Shown here: positions 24,792 to 33,834 of the stretch, piece by piece | How positions within the stretch are numbered: position 1 is the first letter of the stretch | How the letters are laid out: each line of letters opens with the position of its first letter | Assembly (NCBI GenBank): GCA_023435725.1 | Contig: JAEYRD010000217.1 | Location: 1 to 48,574, forward strand | Source of the DNA: Pseudomonadota bacterium | GTDB lineage: Bacteria; Pseudomonadota; Alphaproteobacteria; Rhizobiales; Xanthobacteraceae | Direction of reading: 5' to 3' | DNA: 48,574 nucleotides | Notes under the pieces: generated by a model | Databases searched by the model: none | What the model was told of the DNA's origin: nothing | Seen by the model: only the letters and a program-made list of their open reading frames with translations | Translations under genes and position numbers: made by a program

Positions 24792-26690
24792 ATGCTTCGA
24801 GGAATGCGCAAGGCCTCATCAAACTGGCTCGGCAAAACCATTATGGCCGTGGTGATGGGCGTATTGATCATCAGTTTCGGCATTTGGGGCATCGCCGACA
24901 TCTTCCGCGGCTTCGGACAGTCCACGGTGGCCAAGATCGGCAGCACCGAGATTTCGCTGAACGAGTTCCGCCAGATCTATACCGACCGCCTGCAACAGAT
25001 CAGCCGCCAGTTCGGCCGTCCGCTGACGCCCGACCAGGCGCGCGCCTTCGGCCTCGACCGCCAGGTGCTGCAGCAAACGATCGCGGAAGCCGCGCTCGAC
25101 GAAGAGGCGCGCCGGATTGGCCTCGGCCAGTCCGACGAACAGATCCGCCAGCTCATCATGAACGACCCCAACTTCAAGGGCGTCAGCGGCAACTTCGATC
25201 CGAACCGTTTCCAGGCCATGATCCGCAATTTCGGCTACACTGAGCAGCGCTACGTCGCCGAGCAGCGCAAGGTGTCGCTACGCCGGCAACTCACCGGCAC
25301 GATCGGCGCCGGCCTCGAACCGCCGAAGACCATGATCGACGTGCTGACGCGCTTCCAGAACGAGCAGCGCGCCATCGAATTCGTCAGGCTCGACGCGGCC
25401 CAGGCTGGCACCATCGACGCCCCTTCGCCCGAAGCGCTCGCCGCCTATTTCGAGGATCACAAGGTCCAGTTCCGTGCGCCTGAATATCGCAAGATCGCCT
25501 TCGTCGTGATCTCGCCGGAAGAGATCGGCAAGTGGAGCGACGTCTCCGACGAGGACGCCAAGAAGGTGTTCGAGCAGCGCAAGGACCGGCTCGGCACGCC
25601 GGAGAAGCGCCAGATCCATCAGATCGTATTCCCCAACGCCGCAGAGGCGCAGGCCGCCCGCGAGCGCCTCGTCGGCGGCATGTCGTTCGAGGATCTCGGC
25701 AAGGAGCGTGGGCTGACCGCATCCGACGTCGATCTTGGCCTCGTGACCAAGTCTTCGCTCGATCCCGCGGTCGGCGATATCGCCTTCTCGCTTCCCGCAG
25801 GTGAGATCAGCCAGCCGATTCAGGGCCGCCTCGGCACGTCCATCGTCAAGGTCGACAAGATCGAGCCGGGCGTCGAGGCGAACTACGCCAGCCTCGCCGG
25901 TGACATCAAGCGCGAGATCGCGACCGAGCGGGCGCGCGTCAAGGTCTCCGATCTCCGCGACAAGATGGAAGACGAGCGCGGCGGCGGCGCCAGCGTGATC
26001 GACGCGGCGCAGAAGCTCGGCCTCACCGCCGTGACCATCGACGCCGTCGACCGCTCCGGCCGCGGCCCGAACGGCCAGCCAGTCGCCAACATCCCGCAGG
26101 GCCTCGACGTGGTGTCGCAGGCCTTCAACACCGACGTCGGCGTCGACAACGACTCGATCTCGTTCAAGGGCGGCTATGTCTGGTACGACGTGCTTGCCAT
26201 CACACCCTCACGCGATCGCAATCTCGACGAGGTCCGCGACCAGGTCGAAGCACGCTGGCGCCAGGACCAGATCGCAGCCAAACTGAAGACCAAGGCGACC
26301 GAGATGGTGCAGAAGCTCGAACAGGGCGGCAAGCTCGCCGACGAGGCTGCCGCGATCGGCGTCAAGGTCGAGACAGCGACCGGCTTCAAGCGCGACGACT
26401 CGCCCGCCGGCGTGCCCACGGCCGTCGTTGCGGCCGCCTTCCGCGCCGCCAAGGATGGAGTCGGGCAGACGGCCGTCAACGGCGGCAGCGAAGTGATTGT
26501 CTTCCGCGTCACCGACATCGTCGATCCCGCCCTCGATGCGACCTCCGACGCGGCCAAGAAGCTGAAGGACAGCCTCGCCCGCGCGCTGACCGAGGAGCAG
26601 GTCGCGTCCTACGTCAACAAGCTTGAAACCGACATCGGGACCACCATTAATCAGGCCGCCTTCGCGCAGGTGACCGGCGCGAACCAGTGA
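24792..26690 (+). CDS. ppiD: PpiD-like peptidylprolyl isomerase / SurA N-terminal domain chaperone
   Basis: 632 residues. One N-terminal membrane anchor, KTIMAVVMGVLIISFGIWGI (~15-35), holds a large periplasmic part. A SurA-like chaperone region follows (STEISLNEFRQIYTDRLQQI, FDPNRFQAMIRNFGYTEQRY). A parvulin-type domain lies around residues 230-370 (QIHQIVFPNAAEAQAARERL, LVTKSSLDPAVGDIAFSLPA, IQGRLGTSIVKV). It helps outer-membrane and secreted proteins fold as they leave the Sec channel. I prefer the ATG at 24792 (MLRGMRKASSNW) over a TTG three codons upstream. It heads a tight plus-strand run with trpD (14 bp later), trpC and moaC. Confidence 0.92.
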   Translation: MLRGMRKASSNWLGKTIMAVVMGVLIISFGIWGIADIFRGFGQSTVAKIGSTEISLNEFRQIYTDRLQQISRQFGRPLTPDQARAFGLDRQVLQQTIAEAALDEEARRIGLGQSDEQIRQLIMNDPNFKGVSGNFDPNRFQAMIRNFGYTEQRYVAEQRKVSLRRQLTGTIGAGLEPPKTMIDVLTRFQNEQRAIEFVRLDAAQAGTIDAPSPEALAAYFEDHKVQFRAPEYRKIAFVVISPEEIGKWSDVSDEDAKKVFEQRKDRLGTPEKRQIHQIVFPNAAEAQAARERLVGGMSFEDLGKERGLTASDVDLGLVTKSSLDPAVGDIAFSLPAGEISQPIQGRLGTSIVKVDKIEPGVEANYASLAGDIKREIATERARVKVSDLRDKMEDERGGGASVIDAAQKLGLTAVTIDAVDRSGRGPNGQPVANIPQGLDVVSQAFNTDVGVDNDSISFKGGYVWYDVLAITPSRDRNLDEVRDQVEARWRQDQIAAKLKTKATEMVQKLEQGGKLADEAAAIGVKVETATGFKRDDSPAGVPTAVVAAAFRAAKDGVGQTAVNGGSEVIVFRVTDIVDPALDATSDAAKKLKDSLARALTEEQVASYVNKLETDIGTTINQAAFAQVTGANQ

Positions 26691-26704
26691 GTTGAAAGCA
26701 CGCG

Positions 26705-27718
26705 ATGGACGACCTGAAATCTATCATTGGAAAAGTGGCGACGGGCGCCAGCCTGTCGCGTGACGAAGCCGCCTCCGCCTTCGACGCCATGATGTCCGGC
26801 GAGGCCACGCCCTCGCAGATGGGCGGCCTCCTGATGGCGCTGCGGGTGCGCGGCGAAACCGTGGACGAGATCACCGGCGCGGTCTCGGCCATGCGCTCGA
26901 AGATGCTCACTGTCGACGCGCCCGCGGACGCCGTCGACATCGTCGGCACCGGCGGCGACGGCTCCGGCTCGGTCAACGTCTCGACCTGCGCCTCCTTCAT
27001 CGTCTCGGGCACCGGCTTGCCGGTGGCCAAGCACGGCAACCGCGCATTGTCGTCGCGCTCGGGCGCCGCCGACGTGCTGGCCTCGCTCGGGGTGAAGATC
27101 GATCTCAGGCCGGATCAGGTCGGGCGCTGCGTGCGTGAATGCGGCATCGGCTTCATGTTCGCCCCCGCCCACCATCCCGCCATGAAGAACGTCGGCCCGA
27201 CCCGGGTCGAACTCGCGACGCGCACGATCTTCAACCTGCTCGGCCCATTGTCCAACCCGGCCGGCGTGAAGCGGCAGATGGTCGGCGTGTTCTCGCGGCA
27301 ATGGGTGCAGCCACTGGCGCAGGTGCTGAAGAACCTCGGCTCCGAATCCGCCTGGGTGGTGCACGGCTCCGATGGCCTCGACGAAATCACCCTCACCGGC
27401 CCGACCTTCGTCTCCGCGCTCCATAATGGCGAGATCCGGAATTTCGAGGTGACGCCGGAGGACGCCGGCCTGCCGCGTTGCGAGCCCGGCGCGCTCAGGG
27501 GCGGCGACGCTGAGGCCAACGCGATCGCTTTGCAGAACGTGCTCGACGGCAAGCCAAGCCCCTACCGCGACGTGGCACTGATAAATGCCGCCGCGGCGCT
27601 GGTCGTTGCCGGCCGCGCCAGAGACCTCAAGGAGGGCGTTGCGATCGGCGCGAAGTCTATCGACAGCGGCGCGGCGAGCGCCCGGCTGAAGCACCTGATC
27701 GCGGTCTCGAACAGCTGA
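26705..27718 (+). CDS. trpD: Anthranilate phosphoribosyltransferase
   Basis: 337 residues. TrpD joins anthranilate to phosphoribosyl pyrophosphate in tryptophan synthesis. The glycine-rich PRPP loop is DIVGTGGDGSGSVNVSTCAS; KHGNRALSSRSGAADVLASL is the anthranilate and metal site; RTIFNLLGPLSNPAG and the WVVHGSDGLDEITLTGPT segment are family signatures. The gene sits 14 bp after ppiD and 7 bp before trpC. trpE and trpG are not in the window. Confidence 0.98.
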   Translation: MDDLKSIIGKVATGASLSRDEAASAFDAMMSGEATPSQMGGLLMALRVRGETVDEITGAVSAMRSKMLTVDAPADAVDIVGTGGDGSGSVNVSTCASFIVSGTGLPVAKHGNRALSSRSGAADVLASLGVKIDLRPDQVGRCVRECGIGFMFAPAHHPAMKNVGPTRVELATRTIFNLLGPLSNPAGVKRQMVGVFSRQWVQPLAQVLKNLGSESAWVVHGSDGLDEITLTGPTFVSALHNGEIRNFEVTPEDAGLPRCEPGALRGGDAEANAIALQNVLDGKPSPYRDVALINAAAALVVAGRARDLKEGVAIGAKSIDSGAASARLKHLIAVSNS

Positions 27719-27725
27719 GCCTGTC

Positions 27726-28547
27726 ATGTCCGACATCCTGACCAAGATCGAAGCGTACAAGCGCGAGGAGATTGCCGCGGCCAAGCGCGCGCAGCCGCTG
27801 TCGGCGGTAGAGGCTAAGGCCAAGGCACAACCCGCGCCGCGCGGCTTCGTACGGGCGATAAGGGCCAAGCACGACAATGGCGATTACGCGCTGATCGCCG
27901 AGGTGAAGAAGGCCTCCCCGTCCAAGGGGCTGATCCGCGCCGATTTCGATCCGCCGCAGCTCGCCAGGGCCTATGAGGCCGGCGGCGCGGCTTGCCTCTC
28001 GGTGCTGACGGACACGCCCTCGTTCCAGGGGCACCTCGACTTCATGGTGGCGGCGCGCGCGGCAACCTCGCTGCCGGTGCTGCGCAAGGATTTCATGTTC
28101 GACACCTATCAGGTGGCCGAGGCCCGCGCGCATGGCGCCGACTGCATTCTGATCATCATGGCGGCCCTCGACGATGCGACCGCCAGGGATCTCGAGGACG
28201 CTGCGCTTGCCTACGGCATGGACGTGCTGATCGAGATCCACGACCGCGCCGAACTCGACCGCGCGCTGAAGCTCCGCTCGCCGATGATCGGCGTCAACAA
28301 CCGCAACTTGCGCACTTTCGAGACCACGCTCGCGACCAGCGAGGCGCTGGCGCCGCTGATCCCGGGCAACCGGTTGATGGTCGGCGAAAGCGGCATCTTC
28401 ACGCCGGCGGATCTCGCCCGCCTCGAGCGCGTCGGCATGTCGACCTTCCTGGTCGGCGAGAGTCTGATGCGGCAGGACGACGTGACCGCCGCAACGCGCA
28501 CGCTGCTTGCGCGCGGGAATGCAGCGCGCGCGACGGGTACGCGCTGA
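27726..28547 (+). CDS. trpC: Indole-3-glycerol phosphate synthase
   Basis: 273 residues, not fused to TrpF. It closes the ring of the anthranilate ribulose phosphate to give indole-3-glycerol phosphate. Landmarks along the barrel: IAEVKKASPSKGLIRADF (catalytic Lys), CLSVLTDTPSFQGHLD, LPVLRKDFMFDTYQVAEARA (Lys and Asp), LIEIHDRAELDRAL, IGVNNRNLRTFETTL and MVGESGIFTPADLARL (phosphate site). One base separates its stop from the moaC start. Confidence 0.98.
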   Translation: MSDILTKIEAYKREEIAAAKRAQPLSAVEAKAKAQPAPRGFVRAIRAKHDNGDYALIAEVKKASPSKGLIRADFDPPQLARAYEAGGAACLSVLTDTPSFQGHLDFMVAARAATSLPVLRKDFMFDTYQVAEARAHGADCILIIMAALDDATARDLEDAALAYGMDVLIEIHDRAELDRALKLRSPMIGVNNRNLRTFETTLATSEALAPLIPGNRLMVGESGIFTPADLARLERVGMSTFLVGESLMRQDDVTAATRTLLARGNAARATGTR

Positions 28548-28548
28548 C

Positions 28549-29067
28549 ATGGCGCGCAAGCCGTCCAAAACGAAGCCTGCCAAAACCAAGGCCGGCCCTG
28601 CCCTCACCCATATCGGCGCCTCCGGCGAGGCGCGGATGGTCGACGTCTCGGACAAGCCCGCGACCGAACGGATCGCGGTCGCGGAAGGACGCGTCGTCAT
28701 GACCAGGGCGACGCTTGATCTCATCGTATCCGGCAACGCCAAGAAGGGCGACGTGCTCGGTACCGCACGCATCGCCGGGATCATGGCGGCCAAGCGCACC
28801 TCCGAGCTGATCCCGCTCTGTCATCCGCTGGCGCTCTCGAAAGTGACGGTCGACATCGAGCCCGACGCGAAGCTGCCCGGCTGCCTGGTCCGTGCCAGCG
28901 TGAAGGTCACGGGCCCGACCGGCGTCGAGATGGAGGCGCTCACCGCGGTCTCGGTCGCCTGCCTCACCATCTACGACATGATCAAGGCGGTGGAGCGCGG
29001 CGTGCGCATCGAGGGTATCCACCTCGTCGAGAAGCTCGGCGGCAAGTCCGGCCACTACCGCGCCTGA
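28549..29067 (+). CDS. moaC: Cyclic pyranopterin monophosphate synthase (molybdenum cofactor)
   Basis: 172 residues. MoaC makes cyclic pyranopterin monophosphate from the product of MoaA. A basic N-terminal extension (ARKPSKTKPAKTKA) precedes the standard start LTHIGASGEARMVDVSDKPA. Catalytic and substrate residues are in TSELIPLCHPLALSKVTVDI and MEALTAVSVACLTIYDMIKA (Asp and Lys). The usual partner moeA does not follow directly but lies 7.1 kb away. The ATG at 28549 lies one base after the trpC stop. Confidence 0.97.
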   Translation: MARKPSKTKPAKTKAGPALTHIGASGEARMVDVSDKPATERIAVAEGRVVMTRATLDLIVSGNAKKGDVLGTARIAGIMAAKRTSELIPLCHPLALSKVTVDIEPDAKLPGCLVRASVKVTGPTGVEMEALTAVSVACLTIYDMIKAVERGVRIEGIHLVEKLGGKSGHYRA

Positions 29068-29352
29068 GCGGTCGTTATTTCAGCGACGCGCTGATCGATC
29101 CGTATTTTGCGCTGAGCTTGCTGCCCTAAAGCCTTGGTTGATCCCTGCGCGATTCGGCAGGAATTTACCGACATCGCGTGAGCTTCCGGAAAATCCTGCA
29201 TGCCTCTCGCCCTGCGCATCGATCGCATTTGCGCGCGGCCATTCATGTCGCATTAACCGCGCTTCCTAACCCTGCCTCCACACGGTTCCCGTAAACCGAC
29301 GGATGTCTTGGGGATCGGAAATCGATCCTGACGTGTGTACGGCAACGATCGA

Positions 29353-32073
29353 ATGATAACGAAATACGGCAGCCGCCTTTTTGACCAGGCGTTCGTGCGC
29401 AGCGGACCGATCCGCTGGCTGGTGGTGGGCGGCACGCTCCTGATCGCGGCAATCGCCGTCGGCTCGGTCCTGATGGCGCAGAACTTCCGCGAGCGCGCGC
29501 TGCGCAACAGCTCACGCGAGCTGGAAAACACCGTGCTGCTACTCGCGCATCATTTCGACCAGCAATTGCAGGATTTCGCGGTCATCCAGAAGGACTTCGT
29601 CGACCACGTTCGCGCGACCGGCATCGTCACCGCGGAGGACTATCGCAAGCGCCTCTCCGGCCAGGACATCCACCGGATGCTGCGCTCGAAGATCGAGGCG
29701 CTTCCCTACATGGGCGGCGTCAACGTCATCGATGCCGAAGGCAATGTGATCAACTCGTCGACGGCATGGCCGGCTCCGAAGGTCAACGTCGCCGACCGTG
29801 CCTATTTCCGGACCTTCCGATACGACCCCAACGCGCCCGACGTCCTGATCGAGCCGGTGCACAGCCGCATCTCCGGCGCCTGGACCATCCTGATCGTCCG
29901 CAAGATCGTAGGACCGAGCGGCGAGTTCATGGGCGTCGTCGGGCGCGGCATCGAGCCGGCCAATTTCGAGAAATTCTTCGAGTCCGTCGTGCTTGGCGAA
30001 GGCGCCAGCATTTCGATGCTGCATCGCGACGGTACGCTGCTCGCTCGCTATCCCCATTCCAGCGAGTTGATGGGGCGCAATTTCAGGAACGGCTCGTTCG
30101 AGCAGCAGCGGGTTTTCGGGCTCGATCACTTCGCCGCCCGATTCACAAGCCCCGTCGATGGCGAGGACCGGCTGATCTCCGCGCGCGCTCTGCCCCACTT
30201 CCCGATTCTGATGATGGCTACCATGACGCGCGCTGCGGCGCTGACGGACTGGCGCGAGCAGATCGGCATCCTGATCTCGGTTGCCGGCGCGTCCGCTCTC
30301 GCCATCGCCGGCGTGCTGATCGCAATCGTGCGCAAGCTGCTGGAGCAGCACCGCGCTTCCCGCGAGCGGCTGACGCTGGAGAAGCTGCGCCTCGACCGCG
30401 CCGTCAACAACATGACCCAGGGCCTGCTGCTGTTCAATGCCGAGCAGCGGCTCGTGGTGTGCAACCAGCGCTACATCGAGATGTACGGCCTGTCGGCCGA
30501 CGTGGTGAAGCCCGGTTCCAGCTTCCACGACATCATCGCGCACCGCAAGGCGACCGGCTCCTTCACGGGCGATGTCGACGACTATGTCGATCGCGTCCTG
30601 CGCGACATCCATCTGCGCAACTCCATGGTGGTCGACACCTCCGACGGACGCTCGATCCACATCCTCAACGAACCTCTCGTAGACGGCGGCTGGGTGGCGA
30701 CGCACGAGGACATCACCGAGCGGCGGCGCATCGAGGAGCGCATCACGCACCTCGCCCATTACGATGCGCTGACCGACCTGCCCAACCGCGCCATGTTCCA
30801 CGAGCACCTGCGCACGGAGCTGGCAGCGATCGCCGCCGGCGAAGAGATCGCGGTGCACTACATCGACATCGACGAGTTCAAGGGCGTCAACGACGCCCTC
30901 GGCCATCTCGTCGGCGACGAATTGTTGAAATCGATCGCCATGAGCCTCAGCCGCTGCGCGGGCCCGGCGGACTTCGTGGCGCGGCTCGGCGGCGACGAAT
31001 TTGCCATCGTACAGAGCACGGTGACGTCGCTGGACCGGGTCAACGATCTCGTCGCGCGGGTTTTCGAAGCCATCCGCACCCCCGTCGACTGCATGGGCCA
31101 TCACCTCACCACCGACGCCAGCATCGGCATCGCGCTGGCGCCCGGACACGGCACGGCGCTGGACCAGATCCTGAAGAACGCCGACATGGCGATGTACGCC
31201 GCCAAAGCCGCAGGACGTCACACCTATCGCTTCTTCGAGCCGGAGATGGACGCCAAAGTTCGCGAGCGGCGGCAACTCGAGATCGACCTGCGCCACGCCA
31301 TCGCCCATGGCGGCCTCGAGGTCTATTACCAGCCCTGCCTCGCCCTGAAGGACGACCGCATCACCGGCTGCGAGGCGCTGGTACGCTGGCGCCATCCCGA
31401 GCGCGGCATAGTCTCGCCGGCCGAGTTCATCCCGATCGCCGAAGACACCGGGCTGATCAACGAGATCGGCGAATGGGTGCTGGCCACCGCCTGCCGGGAC
31501 GCCGCGAACTGGCCCGACGACATCCGTCTCGCCGTCAACGTCTCACCGGTGCAGTTCAAGAGCGGCACGCTGGCGCTGAAGATCATGACAGCGCTCGCGG
31601 CCTCGAACCTGCCGGCGAGCCGGCTCGAGCTCGAGATCACCGAAGCGGTGCTGATCCGCGACGACGATACTGCGCTTGCGATCCTGCATCAACTGCGCGC
31701 CATCGGCGTGCGCATCGCGCTCGACGATTTCGGCACCGGCTACTCCTCGCTGAGCTACCTGCACCGCTTCCCGTTCGACAAGATCAAGATCGACCGCTGC
31801 TTTGTCGACGACATCGCCGGCCCGGACGGCTCCGCCAGCATCGTCCAGGCCGTCGTCAACCTCGCGGCTGCCCGTCGCATGACCACCACGGCCGAAGGCG
31901 TCGAGACCGAGGAGCAGCAGCGCCTGTTGCGCGCACTCGGCTGCTCCGAGATGCAGGGCTATCTGTTCAGCGCCGCAAGACCAGCCGACAAGGTGCTGGA
32001 GCTGTTCGCGCTGCATCGCAGCCGCCTCGCCCGACGCGAAGGCAGCGGGAGCCGCCGCCGTGAGGCAAGCTAG
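29353..32073 (+). CDS. Cyclic-di-GMP protein: periplasmic sensor, PAS, GGDEF and EAL domains
   Basis: 906 residues. A membrane helix (~RWLVVGGTLLIAAIAVGSVL), a ~240-residue periplasmic PDC/dCache-like sensor (VNVADRAYFRTFRYDPNAPD, AWTILIVRKIVGPSGEFMGV), a second helix (IGILISVAGASALAIAGVLI), a PAS domain (~AVNNMTQGLLLFNAEQRLVV), then GGDEF (RLGGDEFAIV, intact) and EAL (GCEALVRWRHPERG, DDFGTGYSSLSYL, EGVETEEQQ, intact). Both catalytic signatures are complete, so it could make and break c-di-GMP; many such hybrids do only one. Start uncertain: an ATG at 29353 or a GTG six codons earlier. The 285 bp before it show no clear site. Confidence 0.93.
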   Translation: MITKYGSRLFDQAFVRSGPIRWLVVGGTLLIAAIAVGSVLMAQNFRERALRNSSRELENTVLLLAHHFDQQLQDFAVIQKDFVDHVRATGIVTAEDYRKRLSGQDIHRMLRSKIEALPYMGGVNVIDAEGNVINSSTAWPAPKVNVADRAYFRTFRYDPNAPDVLIEPVHSRISGAWTILIVRKIVGPSGEFMGVVGRGIEPANFEKFFESVVLGEGASISMLHRDGTLLARYPHSSELMGRNFRNGSFEQQRVFGLDHFAARFTSPVDGEDRLISARALPHFPILMMATMTRAAALTDWREQIGILISVAGASALAIAGVLIAIVRKLLEQHRASRERLTLEKLRLDRAVNNMTQGLLLFNAEQRLVVCNQRYIEMYGLSADVVKPGSSFHDIIAHRKATGSFTGDVDDYVDRVLRDIHLRNSMVVDTSDGRSIHILNEPLVDGGWVATHEDITERRRIEERITHLAHYDALTDLPNRAMFHEHLRTELAAIAAGEEIAVHYIDIDEFKGVNDALGHLVGDELLKSIAMSLSRCAGPADFVARLGGDEFAIVQSTVTSLDRVNDLVARVFEAIRTPVDCMGHHLTTDASIGIALAPGHGTALDQILKNADMAMYAAKAAGRHTYRFFEPEMDAKVRERRQLEIDLRHAIAHGGLEVYYQPCLALKDDRITGCEALVRWRHPERGIVSPAEFIPIAEDTGLINEIGEWVLATACRDAANWPDDIRLAVNVSPVQFKSGTLALKIMTALAASNLPASRLELEITEAVLIRDDDTALAILHQLRAIGVRIALDDFGTGYSSLSYLHRFPFDKIKIDRCFVDDIAGPDGSASIVQAVVNLAAARRMTTTAEGVETEEQQRLLRALGCSEMQGYLFSAARPADKVLELFALHRSRLARREGSGSRRREAS

Positions 32074-32150
32074 GTCTTCGACCGAGCGGCCGCGACGAGG
32101 CGACCCTTGCGGCGATGCCCCCGAGCTGAGACGGCATCCCAAAACAAACT

Positions 32151-32180
32151 CGCCCGGGAGCGGTCATCCACTCCCGGGCG
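32151..32180 (-). terminator. Perfect 10-bp stem between the GGDEF-EAL and ctpA genes
   Basis: CGCCCGGGAG (32151-32160), loop of ten bases, CTCCCGGGCG (32171-32180). Read on minus, the stem is followed by AGTTTGTTTTGGG, so it is a good factor-independent terminator for ctpA, 24 bp past its stop. It may also serve the convergent GGDEF-EAL gene. Confidence 0.8.
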
Positions 32181-32203
32181 ATGTCTGGAGGTCGCAAACG
32201 CGT

Positions 32204-33541
32204 TTAGTTCGGCACCGCAGCCTTCGGCGCGGGCTTGGCCGCTACGGCATTCGCCGTGACCCCGTGCAGGAAGTCGAAGGCCGCGTGCAGGGCCTTGTCG
32301 TCCTTCTCTTCCGGCGGGACGTAGGACTGCGATCCGGTCTGCTCGGTGCCGTCAGCGGCCGACAGATGCCCGCGCATCTGCGACTCCGCCATCGTGTCCA
32401 TCCGGCCCTTCAGCTCGGCCGGCACGTCCTGCAGGATCTCGATGTCGGGCGCGATGCCCTGGGCCTGGATCGAACGGCCCGACGGCGTGTAGTAGCGCGC
32501 CGTGGTCAGCGCCAGCGCGCCGTTGCCGGCGCCGAGCGGAATGATGGTCTGCACCGAGCCCTTGCCGAACGAGCGCGTGCCGATGATGGTCGCGCGCTTG
32601 TGGTCATGCAGCGCGCCGGCCACGATCTCGGAAGCCGAAGCAGAGCCGCCGTTGACCAGGATCACGAGCGGCTTGCCCTTGGTGAGATCGCCGCCATGCG
32701 CGGTGAAGCGCTGGGTCTCTTCCGGATTGCGGCCGCGGGTCGAGACGACCTCGCCGCGCTGCAGGAATGCACTCGACACCGACACGGCCTGGTCGAGCAG
32801 TCCGCCCGGATTGTTGCGCAGGTCCATCACGTAGCCGACCAGCTTCTCCTGCGGGACATCCTTGGAGATCGACGCGATCGCCTTCTTCAGGCCATCGGTG
32901 GTCTGCTCGTTGAATGAGGTGACGCGGATATAGCCGATGTCGCCGTTCTCGACATGGAAGCGCACCGGGCGGACATGAATGATTTCCCGCTTGATCGCGA
33001 CGTCGAGCGGAGCGTCCGCGCCCTTGCGCACGATGGTGAGCTTGGTCTGAGTGTCGACCGGCCCCTTCATCTTGTTGACGGCCTGCTCGAGCGTCATGCC
33101 CTGCACGTTCTCGCCGTCGATCTTGCTGATGAGGTCGCCGGACATGATGCCCGCCTTGGAGGCTGGCGTGTCGTCGATCGGCGAGACGACCTTGACCAGG
33201 CCCTCCTCCATCGTGACCTCGATGCCGAGCCCGCCGAACTCGCCGGAGGTGGTCTCCTGCATCTCGGTCCAGGCCTTGGCGTTCATGTAGCGCGAATGTG
33301 GATCGAGCGAGGTCACCATGCCCGTGATCGCGCCTTCGATCAGCTTGGCATTGTCGGGCTTCTCGACATAGCTCGCCTTCACCCGCTCGAACACTTCGCC
33401 GAACAGGTTGAGCTGGGAATAGGCATCATCCGCGCTCGCCGCCGCCCGTGCCGCCCATACTCCGCCGTGCGGGCTGGCGACCAGAAGGGTCAGACACGCA
33501 CCGGTGAGCGCGCCGAGAGGGAACAGCAGGGATTTCCGCAT
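32204..33541 (-). CDS. ctpA: C-terminal processing peptidase (S41, CtpA type)
   Basis: 445 residues. A signal/anchor (LLFPLGALTGACLTLLVASP) exports it to the periplasm. A PDZ domain follows (GGLGIEVTMEEGLVKVVSPI, ASKAGIMSGDLISKIDGENV). The protease core has YVMDLRNNPGGLLDQAVSVS, the catalytic Ser in LVNGGSASASEIVAGALHDH and the Lys in GTRSFGKGSVQTIIPL. The enzyme trims tails of periplasmic proteins such as cell-wall hydrolases. In this group a ctpA normally sits beside a murein-hydrolase activator gene; this one stands alone, so it may be a second copy. Start MRKSLLFPLG chosen over a longer reading to 33607. Confidence 0.94.
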   Translation of the reverse strand: MRKSLLFPLGALTGACLTLLVASPHGGVWAARAAASADDAYSQLNLFGEVFERVKASYVEKPDNAKLIEGAITGMVTSLDPHSRYMNAKAWTEMQETTSGEFGGLGIEVTMEEGLVKVVSPIDDTPASKAGIMSGDLISKIDGENVQGMTLEQAVNKMKGPVDTQTKLTIVRKGADAPLDVAIKREIIHVRPVRFHVENGDIGYIRVTSFNEQTTDGLKKAIASISKDVPQEKLVGYVMDLRNNPGGLLDQAVSVSSAFLQRGEVVSTRGRNPEETQRFTAHGGDLTKGKPLVILVNGGSASASEIVAGALHDHKRATIIGTRSFGKGSVQTIIPLGAGNGALALTTARYYTPSGRSIQAQGIAPDIEILQDVPAELKGRMDTMAESQMRGHLSAADGTEQTGSQSYVPPEEKDDKALHAAFDFLHGVTANAVAAKPAPKAAVPN

Positions 33542-33834
33542 GGATAGGCTGGCCTTTTTGCTTGGGGCTCTGGCGCCATGCAAATGGCGATCCAGCTCGT
33601 TTCTCACAATACCATTCTGGTTTCTTCAAGGCCGGAATGCCGCGACGGCGGGGACACCGTAAAAATCTCTTCGTCCGGACCTAAACTTTTGGCAACCTTC
33701 AGAAACCGGTTCGCACGGCCAGCGGGAATCGGGCGCCGGCGGACGCCTCGCAGCTATGCGATTTTAGGATGGTTTTGGAGGGCCGGACGCGATAGGCGAT
33801 GGCAATAAGGCTTCAAATTCTCGGGAGGACAACA

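Noticed and set aside
29539..31395. 618-codon open frame on minus opposite the GGDEF-EAL gene
   Set aside because: Shadow of intact GGDEF and EAL domains; no domain of its own.
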